Positions 35,001 through 42,193 of a DNA stretch of 64,000 nt are shown piece by piece. The notes beneath the pieces were generated by a model. That model saw only the letters and a program-made list of their open reading frames with translations. It ran no database searches and was not told where the DNA came from. Location of the stretch: assembly GCA_003615045.1 (NCBI GenBank), contig ML014179.1, positions 28,066 through 92,065 on the forward strand, written 5' to 3'. A program made the position numbers and the translations under genes. Origin of the DNA: Caulochytrium protostelioides. Lineage: Eukaryota; Chytridiomycota; Caulochytriomycetes; Caulochytriales; Caulochytriaceae. The number at the start of each line of letters is the position of its first letter. The first letter of the stretch is position 1.

Positions 35001-35063
35001 AAAGACGATAAGGCGCGTTTCCTGGACGCTGCGCCTGATGGCATTACGACCCCGCCGCTATAA
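29082..35063 (+). CDS. Hybrid histidine kinase with two PAS domains and a receiver
   Basis: 1,993 residues. Order: disordered N-terminus; two or three hydrophobic segments (about 222-310); a divergent, insertion-broken PAS/PAC (about 440-725, closing GIILDLTE); a clear PAS (about 743-910, DIVPCTIFALND...FVHPDD); HisKA with phosphoacceptor His968 in TSHEVRTPL; HATPase (N box GDANRIRQIILNLAGNA at about 1066-1082; G boxes DSGCGIPES and GGTGLGLAI); receiver (about 1510-1636) with acidic pair EDN, phosphoacceptor Asp1561 and VSKPI; long disordered tail. A kinase of this type passes phosphate His to Asp and then to an HPt protein; none is encoded here. Oddities: about 200 low-complexity residues between the N box and first G box, and Gly where HisKA usually has Asn (TPLGG, not TPLNG). 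The first ATG has T at -3, so a later start (Met79 or Met144) is possible. Stimulus unknown. Confidence 0.93.
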   Translation: MADRGFGPACCSSSASSTRSRAVRHRSASASLTTTTQPRHHETETSETSTPHRPAYPSYPAYPSSPRTSSPLVSPSAYMHRATRTNDVARSTQLDDAETSDSSGDSYFPDGGNDYGFGSGTANGAYDPTIDDPVADFDLNAVSMASLLAAPGAKQPSSSSSAMLSHSMRVSRTRTQTETQGGESMPMQRPGLARQASSSCYITPQPPHLPRAGAPPRWRQRHLFRLGVCCCVLSLVPTLTTLFHHHHQQVVAPWWWSTLWAWLAWTPPAVSVSVGDLLARPMALPIEHQQVATLVLTLIGILCLLLDQAQWTRFSPAAAAEAAAMRRRLTTQATQTMSTPAYSSSVLAPVPTATPASVPASMPASAPAVMHGAPDLTVTAPSPPATVSESATAVADSAKDVAPSAPTRAPTPSPTRAPATFIAADGETATTAPDAEHYHAIRHVLSSIFSMTWDMGLPRSATAPSSRSGASRSGPGSPRAAGHGAATAAAGSTAFDADGAAEAHDALPGAAAGADLPMNDQAGGVDADADDDDPEIACSPAVAHQLGYPEIHETTRLRTLLRPDDYARYRDALMGPNDLHAPVWEASQPATAAATAAMSAMGVTDPSLAGATPSATGTSSTTTPSAAAAAMPAELKTERRHDHILHVHTRAGHRLVWRVLGARIVPSAPRSPADPASHSEHSHSSLPMAQNPFDALDADGVPQLHHQAAPEDPRSAFGIILDLTEAGRQESQLRAAEAVTRHVLDIVPCTIFALNDANDLVFLNRTGQRLFSIPPDRLQDYDLLDFVHPDDREAVAAARQRCSEHNETITLDTFRLHVPPDQRELWVALSFSRFTPPRLTADGHRTASSIASSSAAGSTSGSAASPLSNASSLSSTSPPPASLPPPPAGGHPASSWRRPPGAPAPHHHHHGLFEMADHGMVIGTIADVTDSHLAQSKLAENNQALDLAVQQAENAVAAKAAWVSTTSHEVRTPLGGILGLLGMLAETTMTDEQEELIAGIRDCSEGLLLIVNDILDFSRVESGKLQLEDWPFSIEQCLQNALYLLDIKASQKGLSLTYEIADGTPTMLLGDANRIRQIILNLAGNAVRFTDSGFITIRVRTKTPEDERRGLAARRRVEEAIAQANCDAQPSSAKPTTPGGLHGVPAGTPPPPPILPVGSQSTLPPAVAGRSGALAAPAPTLSAGSDGGASASSSSSSSSLAAAVDLAEQHATPLRLPPRRPAPPLSPQRAFTPSSAQTSPSPTSSTAVQGPLASSASATGSVRSHVKPFASSGSVSSEYPHAGDSHDTWHSHVALPSPDTPTAPVELLFEVADSGCGIPESAIPRLFQSFSQVDNSISRKYGGTGLGLAICKSLVEMMHGQIWVESEVGAGSTFFFTIRLAAFQTVPTTERSPEGKRAGGVASHRASTATAALAHGSGSLSADAATTPAGSIAAAAAAPSTGDPATARATMTDPVAPSTGFLATGARSTPTGSTAADGTTVPPQHVPRAQIKQLMDQRREERAKFGSRYPLRVLLAEDNQINTKLCVRFLQRLGLTCDLASNGLEAYQAAITRDYDIILMDVIMPSVSGLEASQMIRAYVPPERQPLIVALTANALEMDREKCFMSGMDAHVSKPIKAENMFRVLHILGREVMARRHYRAANPAHYRHMMPRYPPHESIEVRRRRWKRYCDDDDVSSSSSSGASDAVGSEIGINAAGADGLAAPAAVAAPSVGSAMASPLSSGAGSASQRSHTQRQRPPLHSLGTVDLPPRPASSTVSAATGSTAGSTTPSTRFTPHARLDAVWIELMGADFPSPVLDADAVDGPNGSALGGGGFIDANGAALSVVSPTGEPPREPPTFPVLSSSAPAPSAAHVVVPSAAATSAATMATPPTVSTVAAAAPSSTPIQLSPLQSFTPLSTPPAVAEADGSALPDATASFHAAAASSDVAGGPTKAVSHPTTMASVPRPPTAGSTGSVSRASDAVLAQNVAAAVIKDDKARFLDAAPDGITTPPL

Positions 35064-35913
35064 GCGGCACCCCTTTTCTATTGCATCCTTTGCCTGATTC
35101 TTCTTTTTTTTTTTTTTTTACATGCATGTTTCCTCCCCAGACTACCGTGTGCCTCCACCCCTTCGCTTCATTCCCACCCACTAATGCTTTTCTCTCTTCC
35201 CTTGACTTGGCGCCGAACATGGTTCCATACTGAATCGTGATCGGCCCTGTCGAAGGGCCTGCCCTACTTTCATCTCGTTTCGAGGCGCGATTGCTGCCAT
35301 TCTGTTCATTATCGTTGTTCGTGGCCGAGTGGCGTGGTTGACGCTGCTCGTGCCGCTCCGGTCTTCTACCTCCTCACGCCTGTTGCCTTCTTTCACGTTA
35401 CTGCACTTTTTTTGTTTTCGTTTCCACACTTCGACCTTTGCGTGAATTTCCCCTTTCTCTTCAAACTTTTATATGTTTGCTTTTACACCCTGCCCACTTG
35501 CCCCGATCCTGATGGCGCCGTCCACGATTTCTTAGTGTAGTGGATTAACCTTTCATTTTATAGCCTAGCAATTGATCAAGGAAAGAAACTCATTCCAGAG
35601 TATCAAAAGACTCAGACTTTTGCGTCGGAGAGTCGATGCCCGACGCCCGGACATCCGGGGTCACGGTGGAGCGTCTCAGGCTCGAGCAATATTGGTCAAT
35701 ATCGGGCAAACTAGCACGCGTTTGTTCCAACACGTGCGAGCCCCAGTAAACCAAACAAATGTCGAGTCCACGAGCGACCGCCTGCACCGTCATCTGTCAT
35801 TGTGTGATGGTTCTTTCCGTCTCATACAGCTAGTAAATGTCGATCGTTCCTGACGCGCGATACCGGGAGAGGGGAGACGGTGGAAGGGAAGGGAGGGACA
35901 AGGGGGAAGCGGC
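35064..35913. other. Convergent intergenic region kinase / NDUFB8
   Basis: 850 bp, AT-richer than its surroundings, with a T16 run at about 35104-35119 and further T-runs near 35405-35475. It fits the two 3' UTRs plus a spacer. No gene or RNA recognised. Confidence 0.5.
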
Positions 35914-37290
35914 TTAGCGCTCGCTGTAGGTGGGCGCGACCAGCTCGCGGTCCTGAGGGTTCTGAGGGTCGCCGCCCATGGAGATGCGGAGGCCGTCAAA
36001 AGGGTAGTCCTTGGGCGCGATGGCGCGGTGGTGGGCCGGGTCCCAGACGGCGATGCCCGCGGTGACGGTGAGCACGGCGCCCGCAATGATGAAAATCGCG
36101 CGGCCGACATCGCGCAGCGGCGCTGTCGGGCCGGGGCCCCAGACGTCGACGAGGTTATAGTTGTCCGGCAGGATCTCGCCGTAGTTGCGACGGCCCTGCG
36201 GATCCCAGTAGGTGAAGGGGTTGCGCAACAGCGCCCACTGGTGGCGCACCTGCGGGTAGCCGCCGAGCGGGGCGTCCTTGGGGTCGTCGAAGTCGGTCGG
36301 GCGGTAGTACGGCTCCTGGTTGATGCCGCTCTCGGCGGTCGAGACCACGGACTGGTCGTTCTCGGGGTAGTGGAGGGGCGGGATCACGGGACCGAGGCTC
36401 GTGTCGACGGTGGGCCGCGCGGTATACAGCGGATGGGCGAAGGCCTCGCCGGGCTGCGCGCGCGGCATCGGCGGGGTCTGGTAGTTCGTCTTCTCCTTGG
36501 TCCAGAGCTCGGGCGCCGTCGGGATCCGCGGCTCTTCCGGTGCCGGCTCGACCTCCGACATGTCCTTAGGCAGCTTGAACACCTTCGAGATGCCTTCCGG
36601 CGGCGTTGTTTTCGGCAGCGACTCCAGGTTGGGCAGCATCGGCGAGCTGAATCGCGGATTAAGAAATAAAAGGTGGCCAGGGAACCGTGAGCAATCGTCG
36701 GAGGGTCAGGGCATAGGATTGCATGGCATCACCACATAAAAAAAGAAAATGAGTCCAACGATGCCCAAGAAACGGTCATCCGCAGAAGCACGACGAGCCG
36801 CAGCAAAGCTGAGTGGGCCCGAGACGACATGCCGCGCCAGTCGCATCGCAGGCGCACGCCTCGGAGGGGCGCCGGACAGGTCCGATCCGAGAAGCGCGGC
36901 AGGACCCGCCCCGGGATCCGAATCCTGCAGGCCACGCACCCGACGCGCAAGACCGGGCCGACGGACGTGCCGCACGTCCGTGGTGCGGACGAGACCGTCG
37001 CTCGCTCGCTGTCGGGTTCGGGTGTGCATCGCATCGGGGGGCAGGGCATGGCTTCAAATGCCTTCGTCGCGCATGGCCTGCTGCCCGCAGGATCCGCAGC
37101 TTGCCGTCGGCTCCTGGCGTTCATCGGCCGCTCGCCGGTGGCCATGGCGCGGGCGATGACGGGGGAAGTTCGGACGGGGACGACGTTACTTCTTGAACAC
37201 CGGGCGGTCGGACACCGCGCGCGCACCCAGGACGGTGCCGCGGCGGAGGCCCACGGCGCACGGCCGCATCAGAGACGGGAAGGCGAACAT
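35914..37290 (-). CDS. NDUFB8: Complex I subunit NDUFB8 (ASHI) with presequence exon
   Basis: Proposed CDS complement(join(35914..36646, 37190..37290)), 277 residues. An accessory subunit of the membrane arm of mitochondrial NADH:ubiquinone oxidoreductase. Exon 2 carries family blocks GGYPQVRHQWALLRNPFTYWD, RRNYGE, one hydrophobic span (FIIAGAVLTVTAGIAVW), PKDYPFDGL and GGDP near the C-terminus. Its first ATG (36639) would give a protein without a targeting sequence. A TTCAG acceptor lies eight bases upstream of that ATG. 543 bp further up, a short open segment encodes MFAFPSLMRPCAVGLRRGTV and ends VFK, before a GTAACG donor. The phases agree, and the joined N-terminus is rich in Arg, Ala and Leu with no acidic residue before position 29, as expected of a matrix presequence. 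Exon 2 identity is firm; exon 1 is inferred. Confidence 0.88.
36647..37189 (-). other. Proposed NDUFB8 intron (543 bp, GT-AG, phase 2)
   Basis: Donor GTAACG after AA of a split codon, acceptor TTCAG after a T-rich tract containing CTTAAT as possible branch site. It is longer than the other two introns here. The evidence is compatible phases and the recovered presequence. Confidence 0.7.
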
Positions 37291-38183
37291 GGCGAACAAC
37301 GCCGCGAAGCGGGTCGCGTCAGGTGGATGCTCGCGGTCAAGGCAGCGCCCGAGGCAGCGCTCGAGGGACAAAGGTCGCGGGCGACAGAGGACCCACGCCG
37401 GGGTCGAGAGGGAGAGGGCGACGAAGCGGACGGGAGGGCGGGCGGGCGGCCGGCGGGAGGAGGGATGCGAGTCGGCGATGGTGAGCAGCGCCGCGGAAGC
37501 GAGGGACGGCGGGCCGATGCGCCGCGTCTCCTGCCTCCCGCCTCTCCGCATACTCGAGTCCCGCCAGCAAGGCGTACGGCGCGCGTCGGCCAGCCGGCGG
37601 AGACATGGACAGCGCGGTGCGGGCCAAGGGTTAAAGAGACCGGCGGCGGCGGCGGCGGCGGCGCGGGAAGGGCCGCGGCGGTCGCGTCGGGCCGAGAGCG
37701 AGTGAGAGAGCTGGCCAAGCCTGCGGTCGGTGCTGCGTGCACGCCGCCCTCGCGCCTGTCTCGTCGCGCCCCCGCCTCCCATGTGGAGCAGCCGATGGTG
37801 ACGACGACCGCGGCGGCGGCAACGGCCGCAGAAGTCGCGTCTAAGCCCCCAAAAGACGTGGGCTGGTCGCGGCTAGGGCGTGTCGTGCTCTTCGTCTTCT
37901 TGGCCCATCGGATCCGGATCATCATCACCCCGCGACGATGAGAACCATCAGGAACTCCTCCACCACGCATACTCATCGACGATTAGGTAGAATGCCCCAT
38001 GGCCCTCAGGCCATAGGTCGGATGATCCGTTCTGAGCTGGTCACTACGAGGCTATCGTAAAATAAAAATGTGTGAGATAGAACTCAGGAGGCACGAGAAA
38101 CAGAAGAAAGGAAAAAAAAAGGACGGATGGGAAGAAGGCCTCAGGTTCGAGGCAAACGTATGCGACGCGACGCTATGTGAATG
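37291..38183. other. Upstream region of NDUFB8 and 3' side of the septin-like gene
   Basis: 893 bp. A CGG-repeat tract (about 37641-37663) lies upstream of NDUFB8. The part from about 37,930 is AT-richer (A-runs near 38111), as expected of the septin-like gene's 3' end. Open frames continuing the presequence frame upstream are Arg/Pro-rich and unsupported. Confidence 0.45.
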
Positions 38184-40502
38184 TTACATCTTAAACATTC
38201 CCAAGAATTTGGGCGGTTTGTGATCGTTTTTGGGCGTGGGCGTCGTCAGCGACGTCGACGACGCGTAGGCAGGGTTGCCCGGTAGCCGGCCCAGCACGAG
38301 GTCGGCCTTGTTCATTTTGCTCGATCGCGCCGACTCGCTCGGCATCGCCGACGGCGATGCAGCCGGGTAGGACGCCTCGTTCGGCAACATTGACGAAGGG
38401 CGACTATTCGGCGCTGCCGCCGCCGGAATCATGGATGGCCGGTTCGACTGCGATTGCGACTGCGATTGCGACTGCGATTGCGACTGCGACTGCAGGTGAA
38501 GCGACTGCTGCTGCGTATACTGCTGGTGCTGCTGGAGCAGACTCTGCTGCGGTTGCTGCGACTGACGCTGCTGCTGAGGTTGCTGCTGCGACTGGGGACG
38601 GTGCGAGGTGTGCTTCTCGCTGGATTTGGAAGACGACGCGTTCGATGTTTTATCGGGCGACGGCCGCTGGGCCGCGAGGCCCATGGTATGCTCGCGCCAC
38701 GCGACAAACTTTTCGGCCGTGAGGTGGCGCAGCTCATGGATGTGGTGGTACAGAATCACGCTCTTGAGCTCGTCGAACTCGTTAATGAAGGTCGGCGCAG
38801 CATCGCGGCTCGCAACCTGGACGGCCGCGTCCGGGTTGCTGATCGCGAACGGCGGCGCCCCCGTCACGCCGGCCTTCGCGAGGACCGTGAGCTCGTCAAG
38901 CGTCATGCCGAACCCGTGGATCTTTATGTTGTACCGCCGCAGGGCTTCCAGCATATTGCACTTGAGGCTGAACACCTCGCTCTGCTTGAGCGTATCCGAC
39001 TTCAGGATCACCGGCACCAAGCTGACCAGCGGGCTGAGCTGGCGCATGAACTCGATATCGACGGGCTTGAGGCGGTGCAGAATGCCGTAGATGCAGATGT
39101 CCACGTGGTTGTGGGCACCCGAGCCGCTGTTGAGGAAGCGCACGAGCTGCGGGATGGGGCGGCTGCGCGTGAAATAACGGTCGGTCTGGCGGAACGCTGC
39201 GAAGTGGTAGTTAATGATGGGTTGGATCGCGACCATCGCATTCATGTGCGCGCCAAAGCCGGGCGTGTCCACAAACGTCAGGTTGAAGGGCTCCGGCGGC
39301 GTGATCGTGGCCACTGACGGGTTCGGGGCCGCGGCCGCCGTGGCCTCCGACTCCTCGATCGTGCTGGCACGCACTTCCCGAATATACTCGGCGGGCTCCT
39401 GCAAATCGAGCTCGTTGGCATCCGTCAGCGGCTCGTGGCCCGTGACCTCGTCGATCGAGAGGAAGTGGCGAATGAGGGAGGTCTTGCCGATCCCGCTATC
39501 GCCGACAATGGCGATCTTGAGACACCCGATATGGGACGCGAGGGGCGCACGGTCGCGGCGCAAGTCGCGAATGCGTTCAAACTTGGCCTGCGTCTGCGCG
39601 CGTCGCTCGCTCTCGGACAGCGCGGGCGCGGTGGCGACCGCCGCCGTCGTCGCTGCCGCCGCCGCCGTCGACTTCGTCGTGGCGGGCGCCGCGCCGCGCA
39701 GGGTCGTCAGCGCCGGCTCGGCGGCAGGCGCGGCAGCCAGCTTGCGGTACGCGCCACCCACAAAGCCGCTCGCCATACTCTCGGCGCCGCCGCCGCGGTG
39801 GTCGGCGGCCGCGGCGGCCGCGGCGCCCGCAATGGCCTTCTTGGTGAGCGGCGTCGCGGGCGGCGTCGCGAGGCTCGAGCGGTCTAAGGGCCGGTCTTGG
39901 CTCATGAGGGATGTGCGGCGCTGGGACACGATGGGAATGACGGCCGGGATGCCGAGGTAAGCGCCGATCGCAGACGGCTGCTGGGGCTGGGAAGGCAGCG
40001 GCGCCACGGGCGATGCGGCTTCCTCGGCGCGGGCGCCACGGGAGCGCCGGCGGTCGTCGTCGCCCTCGTCGTCGCCATGGCTGCTGACGCCGCTCTGGTA
40101 GCTGACGCGGCTCGTGTCGCTCGGGGTCTCCGAGCTGCTCTGGGACGTCCGGTCGGCGCCAGCTGCCTTGGGCGCGGGCTTCGTCTCGTCAACGCCAACG
40201 GTCGTGGCGGGCGTGAGAAAGTTGTGCGGCAGCAGGCCGATGGCGCTGGTCGTGTCGTTGCGGCCGAGGACCCAGCCGTCGTCATACATGTGCAGGATGA
40301 CAATTTGATCGCCGACGGCGAGCTTAATCTCGTCCGAGTGCGCGGGCACGTAGGGCGCAATCACGATGTATTTGCCATCGCGGGCGCTCGCCGGTGCCGA
40401 TGCTGGTGGCGCGTCAGGCGGCGCGTTCGATGGCGCGGCGGCATGCGCGGCGGCGGGATCGGCGCCTGGAGCGATGCCAGGACTCCCGTGCGTGGACGAC
40501 AT
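38184..40502 (-). CDS. SH3-domain septin-like GTPase
   Basis: 772 residues from the ATG at 40502 (G at -3; the frame extends upstream only from a TTG). Order: Ala/Pro-rich N-terminus; SH3 domain (about 45-98: YVPAHSDEIKLAVGDQI, DDGWVLGRN, GLLPHNFL); disordered linker; septin-type G domain from about 325, with P-loop GDSGIGKT (334-341), G3 DTPGFG (from Asp412), the helix LKPVDIEFMRQLSPLVSLVPVILKSDTLKQSE (septins have AKAD where this has LKSD), PFAI, and a terminal helix HIHELRHLTAEKFVAWR; then a Gln/Ser-rich tail with an SQ repeat and C-terminus KFLGMFKM. Septins build cortical filaments at division and polarity sites. An SH3 in the same chain would couple this to Pro-rich partners. Membership of the septin superfamily is clear; filament formation is untested. 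Confidence 0.88.
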   Translation of the reverse strand: MSSTHGSPGIAPGADPAAAHAAAPSNAPPDAPPASAPASARDGKYIVIAPYVPAHSDEIKLAVGDQIVILHMYDDGWVLGRNDTTSAIGLLPHNFLTPATTVGVDETKPAPKAAGADRTSQSSSETPSDTSRVSYQSGVSSHGDDEGDDDRRRSRGARAEEAASPVAPLPSQPQQPSAIGAYLGIPAVIPIVSQRRTSLMSQDRPLDRSSLATPPATPLTKKAIAGAAAAAAADHRGGGAESMASGFVGGAYRKLAAAPAAEPALTTLRGAAPATTKSTAAAAATTAAVATAPALSESERRAQTQAKFERIRDLRRDRAPLASHIGCLKIAIVGDSGIGKTSLIRHFLSIDEVTGHEPLTDANELDLQEPAEYIREVRASTIEESEATAAAAPNPSVATITPPEPFNLTFVDTPGFGAHMNAMVAIQPIINYHFAAFRQTDRYFTRSRPIPQLVRFLNSGSGAHNHVDICIYGILHRLKPVDIEFMRQLSPLVSLVPVILKSDTLKQSEVFSLKCNMLEALRRYNIKIHGFGMTLDELTVLAKAGVTGAPPFAISNPDAAVQVASRDAAPTFINEFDELKSVILYHHIHELRHLTAEKFVAWREHTMGLAAQRPSPDKTSNASSSKSSEKHTSHRPQSQQQPQQQRQSQQPQQSLLQQHQQYTQQQSLHLQSQSQSQSQSQSQSQSNRPSMIPAAAAPNSRPSSMLPNEASYPAASPSAMPSESARSSKMNKADLVLGRLPGNPAYASSTSLTTPTPKNDHKPPKFLGMFKM

Positions 40503-42193
40503 GGCGGACAAGGCCGCGGCACAGCACAGCGAAACAGCGAGAGGGGCGGTGTTGACGAGCAGCAGCGACGTTGCCAGCGATCAGTGGCGGCCACGGGGTG
40601 TCGGAGTCCGAGAGACAGAGACGGTGATCGCCGTTGACGAACAGCGGGCGTGCGGCGGGACCGCAGCGAATGCGGTGAGACGAGGCGAGGCGAGGCGAGC
40701 GGGAACGGCGGAGCCTTCGCTTTTCCTGGTGTTCTTTGGCGTGGCGCGGCCGGTGGGGCAAGGAGGATGCGGAACGTGGCGGGGGCTCTCCCGTCAGTGG
40801 CGACGTTGAGGTTGGACAGAGTGGGGCGGGCGTGCAGAGTCGCGATGAAGGCATGAGGACACACAACAGCGTCGTCCAAGGCAATGGGGTGGGCCTGAGC
40901 GGAGTATGACGACGGAAGGTCGCACGAATCGTCTTCAATCGGACCCGCAGGACGCATCGCTCTCCGTCACGCATGCCATGTTATGGCCGCATTCCGCATG
41001 CATGGCGACTCTGAAACATTCGAAGGAGCCCGAAGAGGCATCGAACCATACGAAAAACGGCGACGCCGGATGCGAGTTGGAGCGCGGGCGTGGGAGCGCC
41101 TTTCACGCAGGATCCTGGCCCGACCCGTCCCCGCGGCATGCGCACGCGTCCTGCCTGCCTGTCGCCGGCTTCGCATGGCCGCGCATGCCGCCGCCGAGGC
41201 GTTGCCTGACCCCTTATCTCCCGAAACATGCATACTCGGGCGACCAAAAAACGAAATGGCGGCCCCAGCCATCTGCCATCTGCCATCTACCATCTGCCAT
41301 CTGCCATCTGCCATCTGCCCATCCACACCCCATTTTCAGTCGCAGGCCCGCGGCCGCCTCCCGCTCTAGCTGACTCGGCGGTGCGCCTTTTCCTCTTTTA
41401 TTTTTTCGTTTTGCCGCTCGCTCGTCATTCGAGCGCATGCACGTCGCTGATGTGGCGGCACCTCCTGAACGGCAAGTGGCAAGCCGGCGCTGGCATCGGT
41501 CTTGGCCGCAACCGCGGCGGTCTCCCGCGCACATGCAGACCTGCCGGGCATCCAATTTTCAGGGGCAGAAGCTGCGCCCGCGCCCTCGCCCGCCTCGCGT
41601 GCAGGAAAGGTGACTTGGCGCGAAGGCTGCCAGCGCCGGTGTCCCCGGCGCGGCGACGATTCGGCCGGACAGGCGGCGCGACGGCGGCCGCAGGCGTCGG
41701 CCTGACGGCACCATCGCACCCCGACGGGCGCGGGCTGGGGTCCAAGGCGACAATGACCGTACCGGTGGGGTAACACCACGGTCGGTCAGGTCACTTCAGC
41801 GAGCTTATCTGATGTGGTCTTGCTTTGTTGGCCCTTCCTTAACGAATAATTTTCCTTTTTCCTTTTTTTCGTTTCACGTTGCTGTTGGATCTGCTGGATG
41901 GGGGAACTGCCAGCGCAGCATGGATACTAGGACCGTCCCTTGACGTGCTGGCCATGGCGTGCCATCACCGTTGTGGGTCGATGACATGGTAGACGGCAAA
42001 TGCAATGCTTGGCATCCCGCGTGAGCTCCCTCGCATCTGCCTGCCCGTACTTCTCAGGGGTCTTCGTGTGGTATATTCGTCTGGAAAAGCAAGGACGACG
42101 CATCGTAAGGGATCGTGGGAGTATTGTGGTATGGATGGGAGCATTTACACGTGGCCGAGTGATGGGGGATGATTGATCCGTGGCGCACCTCGA
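40503..42193. other. Intergenic region between the SH3-septin and copper transporter genes
   Basis: 1.7 kb. The part nearest 40503 is the septin-like gene's upstream side and has a GGCGA repeat (about 40680-40700). A 7-bp minisatellite lies at 41269-41320. From about 41,800 the sequence is AT-richer, with T-runs at about 41865, fitting the 3' side of the copper transporter gene. No gene supported. Confidence 0.45.
41269..41320 (+). repeat. 7-bp minisatellite, unit CATCTGC
   Basis: About seven tandem copies, one with CATCTAC. On the opposite strand it reads as a short repeated GRWQMAD peptide in an unsupported frame. Confidence 0.9.

Noticed and set aside
41000-41080. GGTTCGATGCC on the minus strand as a tRNA B box
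   Set aside because: The flanking five bases do not pair into a T-arm and there is no A box or acceptor stem. Other TTCGA sites (2592, 24980, 46071, 59716, 63808) failed the same test.
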